Positions 42,528 to 51,808 of a stretch of 64,000 bases of DNA are shown one piece after another. Below the pieces are notes generated by a model that saw only the letters and a list, made by a program, of their open reading frames with translations, was not told where the DNA came from and ran no database searches. Location of the stretch: assembly GCA_021151695.1 (NCBI GenBank), contig JAGKWU010000006.1:1-64000 (forward strand), given 5' to 3'. Position 1 is the first letter of the stretch. Each line of letters starts with the position of its first letter. The stretch comes from Cellvibrionaceae bacterium. Lineage in GTDB: Bacteria > Pseudomonadota > Gammaproteobacteria > Pseudomonadales > Cellvibrionaceae. Made by a program: the position numbers and the translations under genes.

Positions 42528-43682
42528 TTACTGAAGCTCGCCCAGTTTACTGCGCACGGGATTGGCGTAAATGCCCAGCGCAATGTCGCGGTGCTCTGCG
42601 GGAATCGCGTTGATGCGCGCTTCAAAATCCGCGCGCTCTTGCGCTAATGGCGCAGGATCATAGGGAATATGTTTCTCGGTGAAGTTAACGGCAGGTAACT
42701 TTTTGTACAGCATTTCGTAGGCGAAACAGTTGGTGGCATGCAGCACATAATTGGTGAGGATTTCGCGATCGATATCCGCGACCAAATCGTCAGTGCTTTC
42801 ATAATGGCCATGCAACACCGGGCCAAAAGCCACATGCACATGGCCTTTGTTGCCGGCGATGCCCATGGCAATACTTTTCACGTCTTCGTGTTCTTCTTTT
42901 TGGTAACTGCCTTCGGTGCGATGCTGATACAGCTCACGCGCTTTGGCCGCATCACAGGGGTCAAGCTCGTAGGACAACGATACGGGCACTATGTGCAACT
43001 CTTTCACGTATTCGCTTAACTCCTGGGTTTTGGGTTTGTTGAGCATGATCATGCTAACCACGGCCGAATTGGTTTTATCGCAACCGTCTTTGGCGCGCCC
43101 TTCGCGCTGGGCAATCCAGAGATTGGATTTCTCGTTCATGATGGAGTGGTGAATGTAAGCCGACAGGTGTTTTGCCGCCTTGAGTTTTTCGCGCGGCGCC
43201 TTGGCGGAACGATTCACAATAAAGCTCTTGTTCAAACGCATCAGGTCTGACACATAAGGTTTGGTCAGCAGGTTGTCCCCAATAGCAATACGCAGGGTAT
43301 TGCTGCCGTTGTGATACAAACTCCAGTTCACAAATGCCGGGTCCATGGCGATATCGCGATGATTGCTGATGAAGAGATAGGCACCATCTTTATCAAGTTG
43401 GTCGAGGCCGGAAATAGTCAGGGCGCGAGTCGCGTTGGTCATCATGCCCGACATGTATTTCTCTACTACTTGCTGAAAGCCGCGTACATCGTTGACGCCG
43501 GCAAGTTCAGCAGTGAGCTTGCGCTTGACCAGCGGCTTGATCAGCCAACCCAGCCAGCGCGTCAGCTTGGGAAAACGCAAACGGGCTATAGCATCAGCCA
43601 GCTCAGGGTCGGCCAGTATGCGGTCGAGGGTTGGGCGTACTTCGTCGTCATGGTAGGGGCGAATATCGTCAAACTGGGTCAT
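42528..43682 (-). CDS. PlsC-like 1-acyl-glycerol-3-phosphate acyltransferase, 384 aa
   Basis: The acyltransferase block reads SNHRDIAMDPAFVNW at about 120; the catalytic His and Asp are five residues apart (H-x5-D) rather than the usual four. Downstream motifs are FIVNRSA and WIAQREGRAKDG, the family's substrate-binding glycine-rich loop. It should acylate lysophosphatidate or a similar glycerophospholipid at the inner membrane. Start at 43682 has GAAGGCAGC upstream; an earlier in-frame start at 43721 reads through a tandem repeat and is unlikely. It ends 5 bp before dinG. Confidence 0.85.
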   Translation of the reverse strand: MTQFDDIRPYHDDEVRPTLDRILADPELADAIARLRFPKLTRWLGWLIKPLVKRKLTAELAGVNDVRGFQQVVEKYMSGMMTNATRALTISGLDQLDKDGAYLFISNHRDIAMDPAFVNWSLYHNGSNTLRIAIGDNLLTKPYVSDLMRLNKSFIVNRSAKAPREKLKAAKHLSAYIHHSIMNEKSNLWIAQREGRAKDGCDKTNSAVVSMIMLNKPKTQELSEYVKELHIVPVSLSYELDPCDAAKARELYQHRTEGSYQKEEHEDVKSIAMGIAGNKGHVHVAFGPVLHGHYESTDDLVADIDREILTNYVLHATNCFAYEMLYKKLPAVNFTEKHIPYDPAPLAQERADFEARINAIPAEHRDIALGIYANPVRSKLGELQ

Positions 43683-43702
43683 GCTGCCTTCACTGTGATG
43701 GG

Positions 43703-43740
43703 AATAGGGGCTTATCGTCAAAATAGGGGCTTATCGTCAA
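43703..43740. repeat. 19-bp tandem duplication
   Basis: The 19-bp unit AATAGGGGCTTATCGTCAA occurs twice in perfect succession (43703-43721, 43722-43740), 20 bp upstream of the acyltransferase start. Slippage duplication in the promoter region is the simplest explanation. Confidence 0.8.
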
Positions 43741-43887
43741 AGATGAACATTAAGATAGATAAATCATCCGTGGACAGGAAATCGAAATCCGGAAATACTC
43801 TCGTCCGCCCGACAAGCGGTCCTGAAAAAACCTGACCGATTGGTCCTGAAAAAAATAGCCGCACAACATACCGAAAAGAGCCTCAAA

Positions 43888-44316
43888 ATGCCACCTGCAA
43901 CCCATATACCCTCGGCTATAAATCCACAAACCACCTGCCCCTGCGGCTCCGGTAAAGCGCTTGCCAACTGCTGCCAACCTTATATAGATGGCAAGACCAA
44001 GGCCCCTACCGCCGAAGCCCTGATGCGCTCGCGCTACACAGCCCATGTACTGCTAGCGATTGATTACCTCTGGGATACCTGGAGCCCCGAGGTGCGTATT
44101 CGCTCCAGCAAGGTCGAAATTAAAGCCTGGGCCAGCGCTTGTGAATGGCTGGGTTTACAGATTCTCGCCACGGAAAAAGGTCAACCACAGGACAGCGAAG
44201 GCCTGGTGCGCTTCGTCGCCATCTTTCGCCAGCAGGGCCAGTTGCAACAGCATCAAGAGCTGTCACTCTTCTGTAAACCGGGCGATAAATGGCTATATGT
44301 TGATCACAACGATTAA
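43888..44316 (+). CDS. YchJ-family protein with SEC-C motif, 142 aa
   Basis: The N-terminus carries the SEC-C zinc motif CPCGSGKALANCC, then the YchJ/UPF0225 domain with AEALMRSRYTAHVL and WLGLQIL. The family has an NTF2-like core and unknown function; SEC-C binds zinc and often mediates protein contact. Start at 43888 is chosen because the conserved domain follows; an upstream in-frame ATG at 43840 adds a poorly conserved extension. Confidence 0.88.
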   Translation: MPPATHIPSAINPQTTCPCGSGKALANCCQPYIDGKTKAPTAEALMRSRYTAHVLLAIDYLWDTWSPEVRIRSSKVEIKAWASACEWLGLQILATEKGQPQDSEGLVRFVAIFRQQGQLQQHQELSLFCKPGDKWLYVDHND

Positions 44317-44518
44317 ATTAAACCCTTAAATACGACAAAACCGACTAATAGGATTTAAAAAGCACAAAATTTGTGAATTTACCTTCCATCGGTTTTTATA
44401 CTCGACTCATCGCGATTCGGGTATGGATCTCATCCAAACAGAATAAAATGTTGCCAGTTAGAAAAAGCAGCTACACTCAGCCTATATAAGTAAATTAACG
44501 GTTCCAGCTCTCTTATTC

Positions 44519-45799
44519 ATGAAGATTCTCCTGGTTGAAGACAGCGCTACCCTTCGCTTTGCCATGCGCAATTACATACTGGAAGCGGGCCACACCCCGC
44601 TGATCGCGCAAAGCGGCGAAGAAGCCCTGCAAATGCTCGAAACCACGCCGGTGGATATGATCATCATGGATGTTGAAATGCCCGGCCTGAATGGTTTTGA
44701 AACCACCCGCCTGATCCGTGAATGGCTGGGCGGCCACTGGATTCCCATTATTTTTGTGACTGGTTTGAACGAAGATGAAAGTTACCGCGAAGGTATCGAA
44801 GCCGGCGGCGATGACTATCTGATCAAACCCGTCAGCGCCATGATCATCAAAGCCAAGATCCGCGCCATGGAACGCATCACCGAGATGCGCGATCAACTCA
44901 ACCAGCTCAACGCCGAGCTGGAAGCCCTGAGCCAGTTGGATAGCCTTACCCAAATCTACAACCGTCGCACTTTCAACGAGATGGCCCAACAACAGTGGTT
45001 GTTGGCCGCGCGTCAGCAGACGCCCATCAGCTTGCTGATGATCGACGTAGACCACTTCAAACTCTACAACGACCATTACGGCCACCCGGCTGGCGATCTC
45101 TGTCTGAAAAAAGTTACCAAATGCCTGCGCGACTGCCTGCACCGTCCTTTTGATTTGTTGGGCCGTTATGGTGGCGAAGAATTTATCGCCCTGCTGCCAG
45201 AGACAGACACAGTCGGTGCGCTCAAAGTAGCCCAGACCATCAATACCTCCCTGGCCGAGCTGGCGCTACGCCATGAGGTGTCGCCAACACATCACCAGGT
45301 AACGGTCAGTATCGGTGGCGCCTGCTGCTCACGCAGCCACAACTACAGCCTTGAGGATTTGATCAAGCGCGCCGATCGCGCACTCTATAAAGCCAAACAC
45401 ACTGGCCGTAACCGCGCGCTGGTGGATGACATTGCCATCCACAAAACGATTTTGCTGGTGGAGCCAGATCGTCAGATCGCGCAAAACCTGATGCAAACGC
45501 TGACCGCCGAATACAACGTGCTCTTTACCGAAAACTCGGAAGAAGCCTTGGATATCAGCCTGGATATACACCCGGACGCCATATTACTGGATGCCAGCAT
45601 CGCCGATGAAAACGACGAACGCCTGCCACGCCAGCTCGCTCGCAACACCAAGACCAGTGCCATCCCCATAGTGCTTATGTCGGAGGGCAGCTGTTACAGT
45701 CGCCCGGTTTCAGATGCGTCTATAGGTATTCGCGGCTGCCTGGAAAAGCCGGTCGTGAAAGAGGCATTGCTGCAAAAGCTGCATCATCTAATCCATTGA
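44519..45799 (+). CDS. Response-regulator diguanylate cyclase (REC-GGDEF-REC), 426 aa
   Basis: N-terminal receiver (1-122) with acidic residues E7/D8, phospho-acceptor D51 in IIMDVEMPG and K103. The GGDEF domain (140-305) has the active GGEEF at 218-222 and an intact inhibitory I-site RPFD at 209-212. A C-terminal receiver-like domain (310-426) is more degenerate, with ILLDASI as its acceptor strand. It should synthesise c-di-GMP on phosphorylation, with product inhibition. No membrane segment. A strong terminator follows the stop codon. Confidence 0.92.
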   Translation: MKILLVEDSATLRFAMRNYILEAGHTPLIAQSGEEALQMLETTPVDMIIMDVEMPGLNGFETTRLIREWLGGHWIPIIFVTGLNEDESYREGIEAGGDDYLIKPVSAMIIKAKIRAMERITEMRDQLNQLNAELEALSQLDSLTQIYNRRTFNEMAQQQWLLAARQQTPISLLMIDVDHFKLYNDHYGHPAGDLCLKKVTKCLRDCLHRPFDLLGRYGGEEFIALLPETDTVGALKVAQTINTSLAELALRHEVSPTHHQVTVSIGGACCSRSHNYSLEDLIKRADRALYKAKHTGRNRALVDDIAIHKTILLVEPDRQIAQNLMQTLTAEYNVLFTENSEEALDISLDIHPDAILLDASIADENDERLPRQLARNTKTSAIPIVLMSEGSCYSRPVSDASIGIRGCLEKPVVKEALLQKLHHLIH

Positions 45800-45814
45800 C
45801 GATGTGTCGCTGAT

Positions 45815-45854
45815 AAAAAACAAAAGGGGCTCATGAGAGCCCCTTTTGTTTTTT
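45815..45854. terminator. Strong bidirectional terminator
   Basis: A perfect 18-bp stem from AAAAAACAAAAGGGGCTC (45815-45832) and its complement (45837-45854) around the loop ATGA. A- and T-tracts on either side let it terminate both the diguanylate cyclase gene and the convergent lptG. Confidence 0.95.
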
Positions 45855-45872
45855 ATGATTGAGAGATATCCG

Positions 45873-46931
45873 TTAACGGGAGCGTCGCAGCAAATAGACA
45901 CCAACAGCCACACATAGACCAATAGGAATCATCACCGCCAATACCGGCGGAAAACCAAATACCAGGCTCGAAGGGCCAAATAACCTTTGTACTATTTCAA
46001 AGGCGACGCCAAACAGCACCCCGGTAAATACTCTCTGCCCCATGGTCACGCTACGCAGGGGGCCAAAAATAAATGAAATCGCAATCAACACCAGGCTTGC
46101 AGTGGCTAAAGGTGAAAGCACTTTTTGCCAGAACGACAGGCTGTAATCACTATTGGCAATTTTTTGTTCGCGCAAGTAGTTGATGTAGTAATAGAGATTG
46201 CGAATAGACAAGTTTCTCGGATCAAGCACTAAAATATTCAGTAAGTCCGGCGTTACTCGCGTATCCCAGCGGCGTTCGGGAATATTTTCGATACTGGTGG
46301 AGTCCGGTGTTATGTGCGTGATGGCGACACCTTTTTCTTCCCAGTGATCGCCAACATAACTGGCTTCGCGCGTGAAACTTGCAGCCACCAATTGGTGTTG
46401 ATCATCAAAGGTATAGCGGTTAATACCGTAGACAACACCATTGGGCAGCACCGCATTAAAACGCATAAACTCTTTAGCCTCGTGATTCCAGCTTTTTTGC
46501 TGGGCCTGTTTCACGCTGACTCCCAAGTCCACTGCCTTGCGGTTAACGGCCAGCTGCTCGCTGTAAGGCACTACGAATTCACCCATTAACAAAGCCATGG
46601 CCATAAACACCAACGCGGGACGCAACGCCATCCATACGATGCGAGCCGTTGAAATACCTGCTGCGCGCACAATCACCAACTCGCTGGATGTTGCAAGCGC
46701 ACCCAAACCAGCCAGGCATCCAATCAAACAGGAAAATGGCATGAGCGTATAAAACATGTTGGGCATTTTCAGGCCAACATAAATAATGGCTTCAAGAAAC
46801 GTGTATTTATCGCGCAAGTTATCCAGCTGATCGATTAATGTGAAAATAAAAAACAGCGACAGAAATACAAACAGTGTCAGCGCGATTGCGTTGAATACAG
46901 TGGAAAAAACATAGCGATTAATTTTATGCAT
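45873..46931 (-). CDS. lptG: LPS export ABC permease LptG, 352 aa
   Basis: YjgP/YjgQ-family permease with six transmembrane helices and a ~190-residue periplasmic jelly-roll between helices 3 and 4. The N-terminus begins INRYVFSTVF and the first helices carry IYVGLKMPNMFYTLMPF. With LptF and the LptB ATPase it extracts lipopolysaccharide from the inner membrane and feeds the LptC-A-D bridge. The ATG at 46931 has GGAGG eight bases upstream inside the end of lptF; the eight-base overlap couples translation. Confidence 0.93.
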   Translation of the reverse strand: MHKINRYVFSTVFNAIALTLFVFLSLFFIFTLIDQLDNLRDKYTFLEAIIYVGLKMPNMFYTLMPFSCLIGCLAGLGALATSSELVIVRAAGISTARIVWMALRPALVFMAMALLMGEFVVPYSEQLAVNRKAVDLGVSVKQAQQKSWNHEAKEFMRFNAVLPNGVVYGINRYTFDDQHQLVAASFTREASYVGDHWEEKGVAITHITPDSTSIENIPERRWDTRVTPDLLNILVLDPRNLSIRNLYYYINYLREQKIANSDYSLSFWQKVLSPLATASLVLIAISFIFGPLRSVTMGQRVFTGVLFGVAFEIVQRLFGPSSLVFGFPPVLAVMIPIGLCVAVGVYLLRRSR

Positions 46932-48030
46932 GAGCAGCACCTCCAGGGCGGCGGCGCTTCCAACTGGTGATTCGCTCCCAATTAAAGAGTATTAAACCCA
47001 GCCCCGCAAAAACCGCATGAACAGCCCACAGCCCAGGATAAATGGGCCATTTCCCGTGCTCCATGGCACCGCGCAAACTGCTCAGGAAAATAAAATAAAA
47101 TACAAACACCAGAATCGCCGGCAACATTTTCATGTAGCGTCCCTGACGTGGATTAGTCCGGCTCAAAGGTACTGCTACCAGCGTCACCACAAATACCATC
47201 ACTGGCAGGGACATACGCCACTGCAGGGCAGCGCGCAAACTGCGATCATTAGACGCTATTAATTCACTCGTGTTTTTCGCGTCAGTCTGGTTGGTGTAAT
47301 CACCAGTGACTTCTACTGGTGGCAGGTACTGACCATAGGTGGAAAATTTGGTAACGCGAAATTCCGTCGTGCCCGGTTGGCCTTCGTAGCGATAACCATC
47401 ATGCAACACCAGATAACGCTGGCCGTATTCTGCATTCTGGATTTGCTCGCCATAGGCAGCCATTAGGACCATACCCTCGTTTTTCTCTGTGCCTTCACGC
47501 GCGATAAAAACATCGTCCAGACGCTTGCGACCATTGCTAATTTCGTCGACAAAAGTAATTGTGCTGCCGCCACCCAATGCCTGGAAGCGCCCCGCATTGA
47601 GGCTTTCAAAATCACTGCGATTGCGCTGCTCTTCCAGCACGCGCGCGTAGTTTTGCGAGCCCAACGGGCCGAGCCAAAAACTGAACAGCGCGACCAGCAA
47701 CGCCACCACCAGCGCCGGCACCATAGTAACTGCCATCAATTGGCGCTGGCTCATGCCGCAGGCAGAGAGCACCGTCATTTCACTTTCCATGTAGAGACGA
47801 CCATAGGCCAGCAAAATGGCAATGTAAAAACCAAGGGGCAAAATAATTTGCAAAAAGCCGGGAAGTCGATAGCCAATCATTACAAAGAGAACATCAACGG
47901 CATACTTACCCGCAGCCGCATCAGCCAACAGGCTAACAAAACGCAAACTCAAAAAAATCAGCAACAGCGAAAAGCACACTGCGCAAGCGCTGATCAAAAT
48001 ATCCTTGCTGAGGTAGCGAAAAATAATCAC
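46924..48030 (-). CDS. lptF: LPS export ABC permease LptF, 368 aa
   Basis: First gene of the lptFG pair. Six transmembrane helices, N-terminal MIIFRYLSKDILIS, and the helix 2-3 segment YRLPGFLQIILPLGFYIAILLAYGRLY (cited only as landmark positions ~52-80) matching LptF. A periplasmic domain (~130-260) separates the two membrane halves. It partners with LptG in the LPS export ABC transporter. The gene is divergent from pepA, the common gammaproteobacterial arrangement. Confidence 0.93.
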   Translation of the reverse strand: MIIFRYLSKDILISACAVCFSLLLIFLSLRFVSLLADAAAGKYAVDVLFVMIGYRLPGFLQIILPLGFYIAILLAYGRLYMESEMTVLSACGMSQRQLMAVTMVPALVVALLVALFSFWLGPLGSQNYARVLEEQRNRSDFESLNAGRFQALGGGSTITFVDEISNGRKRLDDVFIAREGTEKNEGMVLMAAYGEQIQNAEYGQRYLVLHDGYRYEGQPGTTEFRVTKFSTYGQYLPPVEVTGDYTNQTDAKNTSELIASNDRSLRAALQWRMSLPVMVFVVTLVAVPLSRTNPRQGRYMKMLPAILVFVFYFIFLSSLRGAMEHGKWPIYPGLWAVHAVFAGLGLILFNWERITSWKRRRPGGAAHA

Positions 48031-48388
48031 GCATTACTCTCCAACGAAACTGTCACACACATTTTTAAACGAAACTTTTTTAAACGAAACTTTATTGAAC
48101 AACTGAGAGTGAAAACCCATCATCCCGGCTCGCCGACGAACAAAACCTGCATCAGTAACGAGATCACTAAAATCCGTCACAGTGAAGATCGCTGCGCAAA
48201 AAACAATCACTGCTGACTGCATTTGTTGCACTTGATTCCACAGACTAAACGCTATCCGCCACAGGCGCGAAAAGTGTGGCATTATCACGCACCTGCAGGG
48301 CTTTGTCTGCCCGCATTTACACTTAAGGCAAAGCCATAAGGATTTGTCCGCAGTGATCTGCTCATTACCTAACCGCCGAGGATGTCCT
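48031..48388. other. lptF-pepA divergent intergenic region
   Basis: 358 bp holding the divergent promoters. A 15-bp-period duplication TTTTTAAACGAAAC occurs at 48062-48075 and 48077-48090. No ORF or RNA gene is convincing. The -10/-35 boxes could not be fixed. Confidence 0.5.
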
Positions 48389-49882
48389 ATGCAATTTGTT
48401 GCCAAAACCCTGGATGCCGTCAAACACCCCACCCAATGCCTGGTAGTAGCCGGTTTTGAAAACGCCAAACTCTCCTCCGCCGCCAGTGCCATTAATGCCG
48501 CTGACGCCAAACAACTCGAGAACCTGCTTAAGCGCGAGCAGTTTACCGGCAAAGTGGGCCAGAGCCTGCTGCTGCTCAACCCACAAGGCATAGCGGCTGA
48601 ACGCCTGCTTGTGATTGGTTTTGGCAGTCAGGATAAACAAGGCAAGGTTTCTGCCGATAACGTCCGCAAGGCCCTGCAAAAAGTGCCCGATGCGCTCAAA
48701 CCAACCCCCTGCACAGAGTTGACCTTAGCCCTGGCTGATATCAACCTTGCCGACAAAGACACCCAATGGCTGGCACGCCAGGCCTGCGAAATTATCATCG
48801 CCAGCCAGCACCGCGCTGATGGACTTAAAAGCAAGCCAGCCGAACTCACCTTTGTGCCCACCAAAATCACATTGGGATTTGGCACCGAGCAAATTGCCGA
48901 AGCCAAAAAAGGCATCAAAACCGGCCAGGCAATCGCCAGCGGTGTCAGCCTGGCGCGTGAGTTGGGCAACCTGCCCGGCAATATCTGCACCCCGACTTAC
49001 CTCGCCAGCGAAGCCAAAAAGCTGGCTCGTGGTCAGACAGCCCTAAGCGTAAAAGTTCTTGAAGAGAAAGAGATGAAAGCCCTGGGGATGGGCTCGTTGC
49101 TGTCGGTATCCGCCGGCAGCGACCAACCTGCCAAACTGATTGTGCTTGAGTACAAGGGCGGCAATAAAAAAACCGCACCTGTGGCACTGGTGGGCAAAGC
49201 CATCACCTTTGACACTGGTGGCATCAGCCTCAAGCCCGGTGCCAATATGGACGAGATGAAATTCGACATGTGCGGCGGTGCCAGCGTACTGGGCGCGTTT
49301 AAAACCCTGGTCGAACTCAAACCTGCCATCAACGTCATCGGCATTATCGCTGCCAGTGAAAACATGCCCAGTGGTCGCGCTACCAAGCCGGGCGACATAG
49401 TTACTTCTATGTCCGGCCAGACTATCGAAATCCTCAATACTGATGCCGAAGGTCGCCTGGTGCTCTGCGATGCATTGACCTATACAGAGCGCTTCAAACC
49501 CAAAGCTGTGATTGATATAGCTACCCTGACCGGCGCTTGCGTAGTCGCATTGGGTAACCATGCCAGCGGCTTGTTCAGTAACAATGAAGAGCTGGCACAA
49601 GCCATCCTTAAAGCCGGCCAGGCCGCCCACGACCGCGCCTGGCAAATGCCACTTTGGGACGACTATCAAAAACAGTTGGATAGCAACTTTGCGGATATCG
49701 CTAACATCGGCGGCCCCGCTGGCGGCAGCATCACGGCAGCCTGTTTTCTCTCGCGCTTTGCCAAAAGCTTTCCCTGGGCACATTTGGATATAGCCGGCAC
49801 CGCCTGGCTGTCCGGCGCTGCCAAAGGGGCGACCGGCCGCCCTGTTCCACTGCTTGTGCAATATCTGTTGGATAATCAATAA
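48389..49882 (+). CDS. pepA: Leucyl aminopeptidase PepA, 497 aa
   Basis: M17 family aminopeptidase. The catalytic C-terminal domain shows GKAITFDTGGISLKPG, the metal-binding NTDAEGRLVLCDAL (~349-362) and the C-terminal GPAGGS. It removes N-terminal Leu and other residues from peptides with two divalent metals, and in E. coli also binds DNA in Xer recombination. Start at 48389 has GAGGATG upstream; longer frames are not supported. holC follows 5 bp later. Confidence 0.95.
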   Translation: MQFVAKTLDAVKHPTQCLVVAGFENAKLSSAASAINAADAKQLENLLKREQFTGKVGQSLLLLNPQGIAAERLLVIGFGSQDKQGKVSADNVRKALQKVPDALKPTPCTELTLALADINLADKDTQWLARQACEIIIASQHRADGLKSKPAELTFVPTKITLGFGTEQIAEAKKGIKTGQAIASGVSLARELGNLPGNICTPTYLASEAKKLARGQTALSVKVLEEKEMKALGMGSLLSVSAGSDQPAKLIVLEYKGGNKKTAPVALVGKAITFDTGGISLKPGANMDEMKFDMCGGASVLGAFKTLVELKPAINVIGIIAASENMPSGRATKPGDIVTSMSGQTIEILNTDAEGRLVLCDALTYTERFKPKAVIDIATLTGACVVALGNHASGLFSNNEELAQAILKAGQAAHDRAWQMPLWDDYQKQLDSNFADIANIGGPAGGSITAACFLSRFAKSFPWAHLDIAGTAWLSGAAKGATGRPVPLLVQYLLDNQ

Positions 49883-49887
49883 CGCTT

Positions 49888-50307
49888 ATGACCCAAATCG
49901 ATTTTCATATTTTGCAAGACACCAGCGTGGGAGCACGCTGGTTGTATGTGTGCCGCTTTATTGAAAAAGTAGAGCGCCTCGGCCACCAGATTCTGGTGAC
50001 TGTGGATACTGAAGAAGAAGCCCATGAGCTGGACGATTTGCTGTGGAGTTTTAAACCCGAAAGTTTTATTCCGCACCAGATTATCGGCGGCGATGAAGAG
50101 ACTCGGGTAGAAATCAGTTTTACCGGTGAAAGCGGCAACCACCAGGATGTATTGATCAATCTTTCCAGCCGGATTCCCGAGTTTTTTGGCCGCTTTGCCA
50201 GGCTGGCTGAAATTGTGATTCAGGAGCCAAAAATCCTCGAAACCACCCGCGAACACTACAAATTTTACAAGCAGCGGGGTTATGCTATTACCCAACACAA
50301 ACGATAA
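49888..50307 (+). CDS. holC: DNA polymerase III chi subunit HolC, 139 aa
   Basis: Chi family landmarks: MTQIDFHIL at the start, ARWLYVCRFIEKVERLGHQILV, LDDLLWSFKPESFIPHQI and RFARLAEIV. It links the clamp loader (with psi) to single-stranded DNA-binding protein. It lies 5 bp after pepA, the usual gammaproteobacterial order. valS, which often comes next, is absent. Confidence 0.95.
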   Translation: MTQIDFHILQDTSVGARWLYVCRFIEKVERLGHQILVTVDTEEEAHELDDLLWSFKPESFIPHQIIGGDEETRVEISFTGESGNHQDVLINLSSRIPEFFGRFARLAEIVIQEPKILETTREHYKFYKQRGYAITQHKR

Positions 50308-51088
50308 TAATGACCCAACGATAGCCACCAACATACCGCTGACCGGGCCTTATGCTATGGGCGAAAATAAAGCCAAAACCAAATCTGCCATGCTGAGCGA
50401 GCTGGAGTCCATCAAAGGCCTCCTGCTGGAAGATGACGACATCCCTATTTTGCAAGAAGTGATTGACCATCAAACTGACAACGTCAGCACCGGGCTCGAC
50501 AGTCAGCAGAGCGCAGACTTCGATAACGAGAGCAGCGCAGACTTCGATGAGGATTTGCATTTTGATGAGCCGCTTGCGGACGAGCTGACGCCAGCCAAAG
50601 TTGCCACCGATCCAATGACCAAGCCGGCAACGCGGGTTATTGTTGAACAACAGCGTGATTTTTTCAGCTCCATTCACGATGCAGATACCGCAGAGGAATT
50701 GCTCGATAGCCTTGACGATTTGGAAGAAAAAACCTCGCGTATCACTGCGCAAAAATCGCTGGCCGACAATCTCAAAAGCAATCGCCCGCAATTAGCCAAA
50801 CCCCTGGGTGAAAATCCTTTTTTGCCCCAGCATATACGCGAACGCTTGCATGGCAATAATCCACCGCCGCTTTTTGCCAGCGAAACCGCCCGCAAGATTG
50901 CCACTACCAGTCGTCCTGTCACTCAACTTGGCAGCACCCAATCGCGCTTTTCAAATCGTCCCACCAACCCGCAGCAGGAGCTGATTGACAATATTTTGGC
51001 CAAGGTGATGCCGGAAATTGAAAAGGAGTTGCGCCAGCGATTGGAATCCATGAGCCGCAGTATGCTGGATGAACTCAATCGTCATTAG
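50282..51088 (+). CDS. Unknown acidic protein downstream of holC, 268 aa
   Basis: The frame overlaps the end of holC by 26 bp; an internal ATG at 50357 is an alternative start. The conserved-looking parts are KSAMLSELESIKGLLLEDD followed by PILQEVI (about 35-60) and a C-terminal helix QQELIDNILAKVMPEIEKEL (~235-255). The middle is disordered and rich in Asp, Ser and Pro. Similar small proteins follow holC in pseudomonads. No enzyme motif, signal peptide or membrane helix. Function unknown; contact with the polymerase or its neighbours would be a guess. Confidence 0.6.
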   Translation: MLLPNTNDNNDPTIATNIPLTGPYAMGENKAKTKSAMLSELESIKGLLLEDDDIPILQEVIDHQTDNVSTGLDSQQSADFDNESSADFDEDLHFDEPLADELTPAKVATDPMTKPATRVIVEQQRDFFSSIHDADTAEELLDSLDDLEEKTSRITAQKSLADNLKSNRPQLAKPLGENPFLPQHIRERLHGNNPPPLFASETARKIATTSRPVTQLGSTQSRFSNRPTNPQQELIDNILAKVMPEIEKELRQRLESMSRSMLDELNRH

Positions 51089-51126
51089 ACTTCATCGACA
51101 CAGAAAAACAAAAGACGTAAAAAAAC

Positions 51127-51153
51127 AAAAGGACGCAAAATGCGTCCTTTTTT
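51127..51153 (+). terminator. Rho-independent terminator
   Basis: Stem AAAAGGACGCA (51127-51137), loop AAA, and TGCGTCCTTTT with six to seven T (51141-51153). It ends the pepA-holC transcript and may also serve the convergent lipoprotein gene. Confidence 0.9.
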
Positions 51154-51171
51154 ATGGCAATTTTTCAGACC

Positions 51172-51714
51172 TTACATGAACACGTCATCTTTATCCTGCG
51201 GAAAATAACGATCCGCTTTTATTTCATCAATCGCGACTTGATCACCCACCAAACCGCGCGCGTCTGCCAATACACGATTAATTAAATTCAGTTCCTGGCC
51301 ACGCTTGATGGATTCCACCAGCGCATTTCCCCACACTACTATATGACGAGTGAGAATGCGGCGGTCCTTTTTATTTTTGGGCCATTCGCAGGCGATGGTT
51401 TCGCCAATCATATCCATTTTGGTTTTGATTTCTTTGGCAAGTACGGGATCTGTTACACCGTAGAGGGAATCCTGTGTTACCTTGGTCCAGCCGTTGCTGT
51501 ACAGCTCCCAACCTTTATAAAAACGCACTACCCACAGCAAATACTCATCGAGACTTTCCTGCTGTTTATTGACGGTATCAGATTCGTAATGCGCCACAAA
51601 AAATTCGCGCGAGGGAATATCCTTCGGCCAATTGGCTTGCTGGGTCATACGGGTGGAACAGCCGCTCAATAAGCTCGCAGCCACTATCGCAAACACTAAA
51701 AAATAATTCTTCAT
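51172..51714 (-). CDS. Lipoprotein of unknown function, 180 aa
   Basis: Lipobox LLSGC (about residues 14-18) after a short hydrophobic signal; the ATG at 51714 is the only start that places it correctly. The mature protein has a block EYLLWVVRFYKGWELYSNGW and ends PQDKDDVFM. I do not know the family. It is followed by the terminator hairpin on its 3' side. Confidence 0.7.
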   Translation of the reverse strand: MKNYFLVFAIVAASLLSGCSTRMTQQANWPKDIPSREFFVAHYESDTVNKQQESLDEYLLWVVRFYKGWELYSNGWTKVTQDSLYGVTDPVLAKEIKTKMDMIGETIACEWPKNKKDRRILTRHIVVWGNALVESIKRGQELNLINRVLADARGLVGDQVAIDEIKADRYFPQDKDDVFM

Positions 51715-51808
51715 AATGCCTGTTACAAAAAAATTGACGGTCTTAAATCTACCTGACATCTATTACAAAAAAACGAATCGAAAAGCTCATCCGATAAACC
51801 GGTAGCAA

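Noticed and set aside
41578..42534. 318-codon plus-strand open frame antisense to dinG
   Set aside because: dinG motifs on the other strand are complete; this frame has no domain and no ribosome site.
49043..49879. 278-codon minus-strand open frame inside pepA
   Set aside because: Antisense shadow of pepA, whose catalytic motifs are complete.
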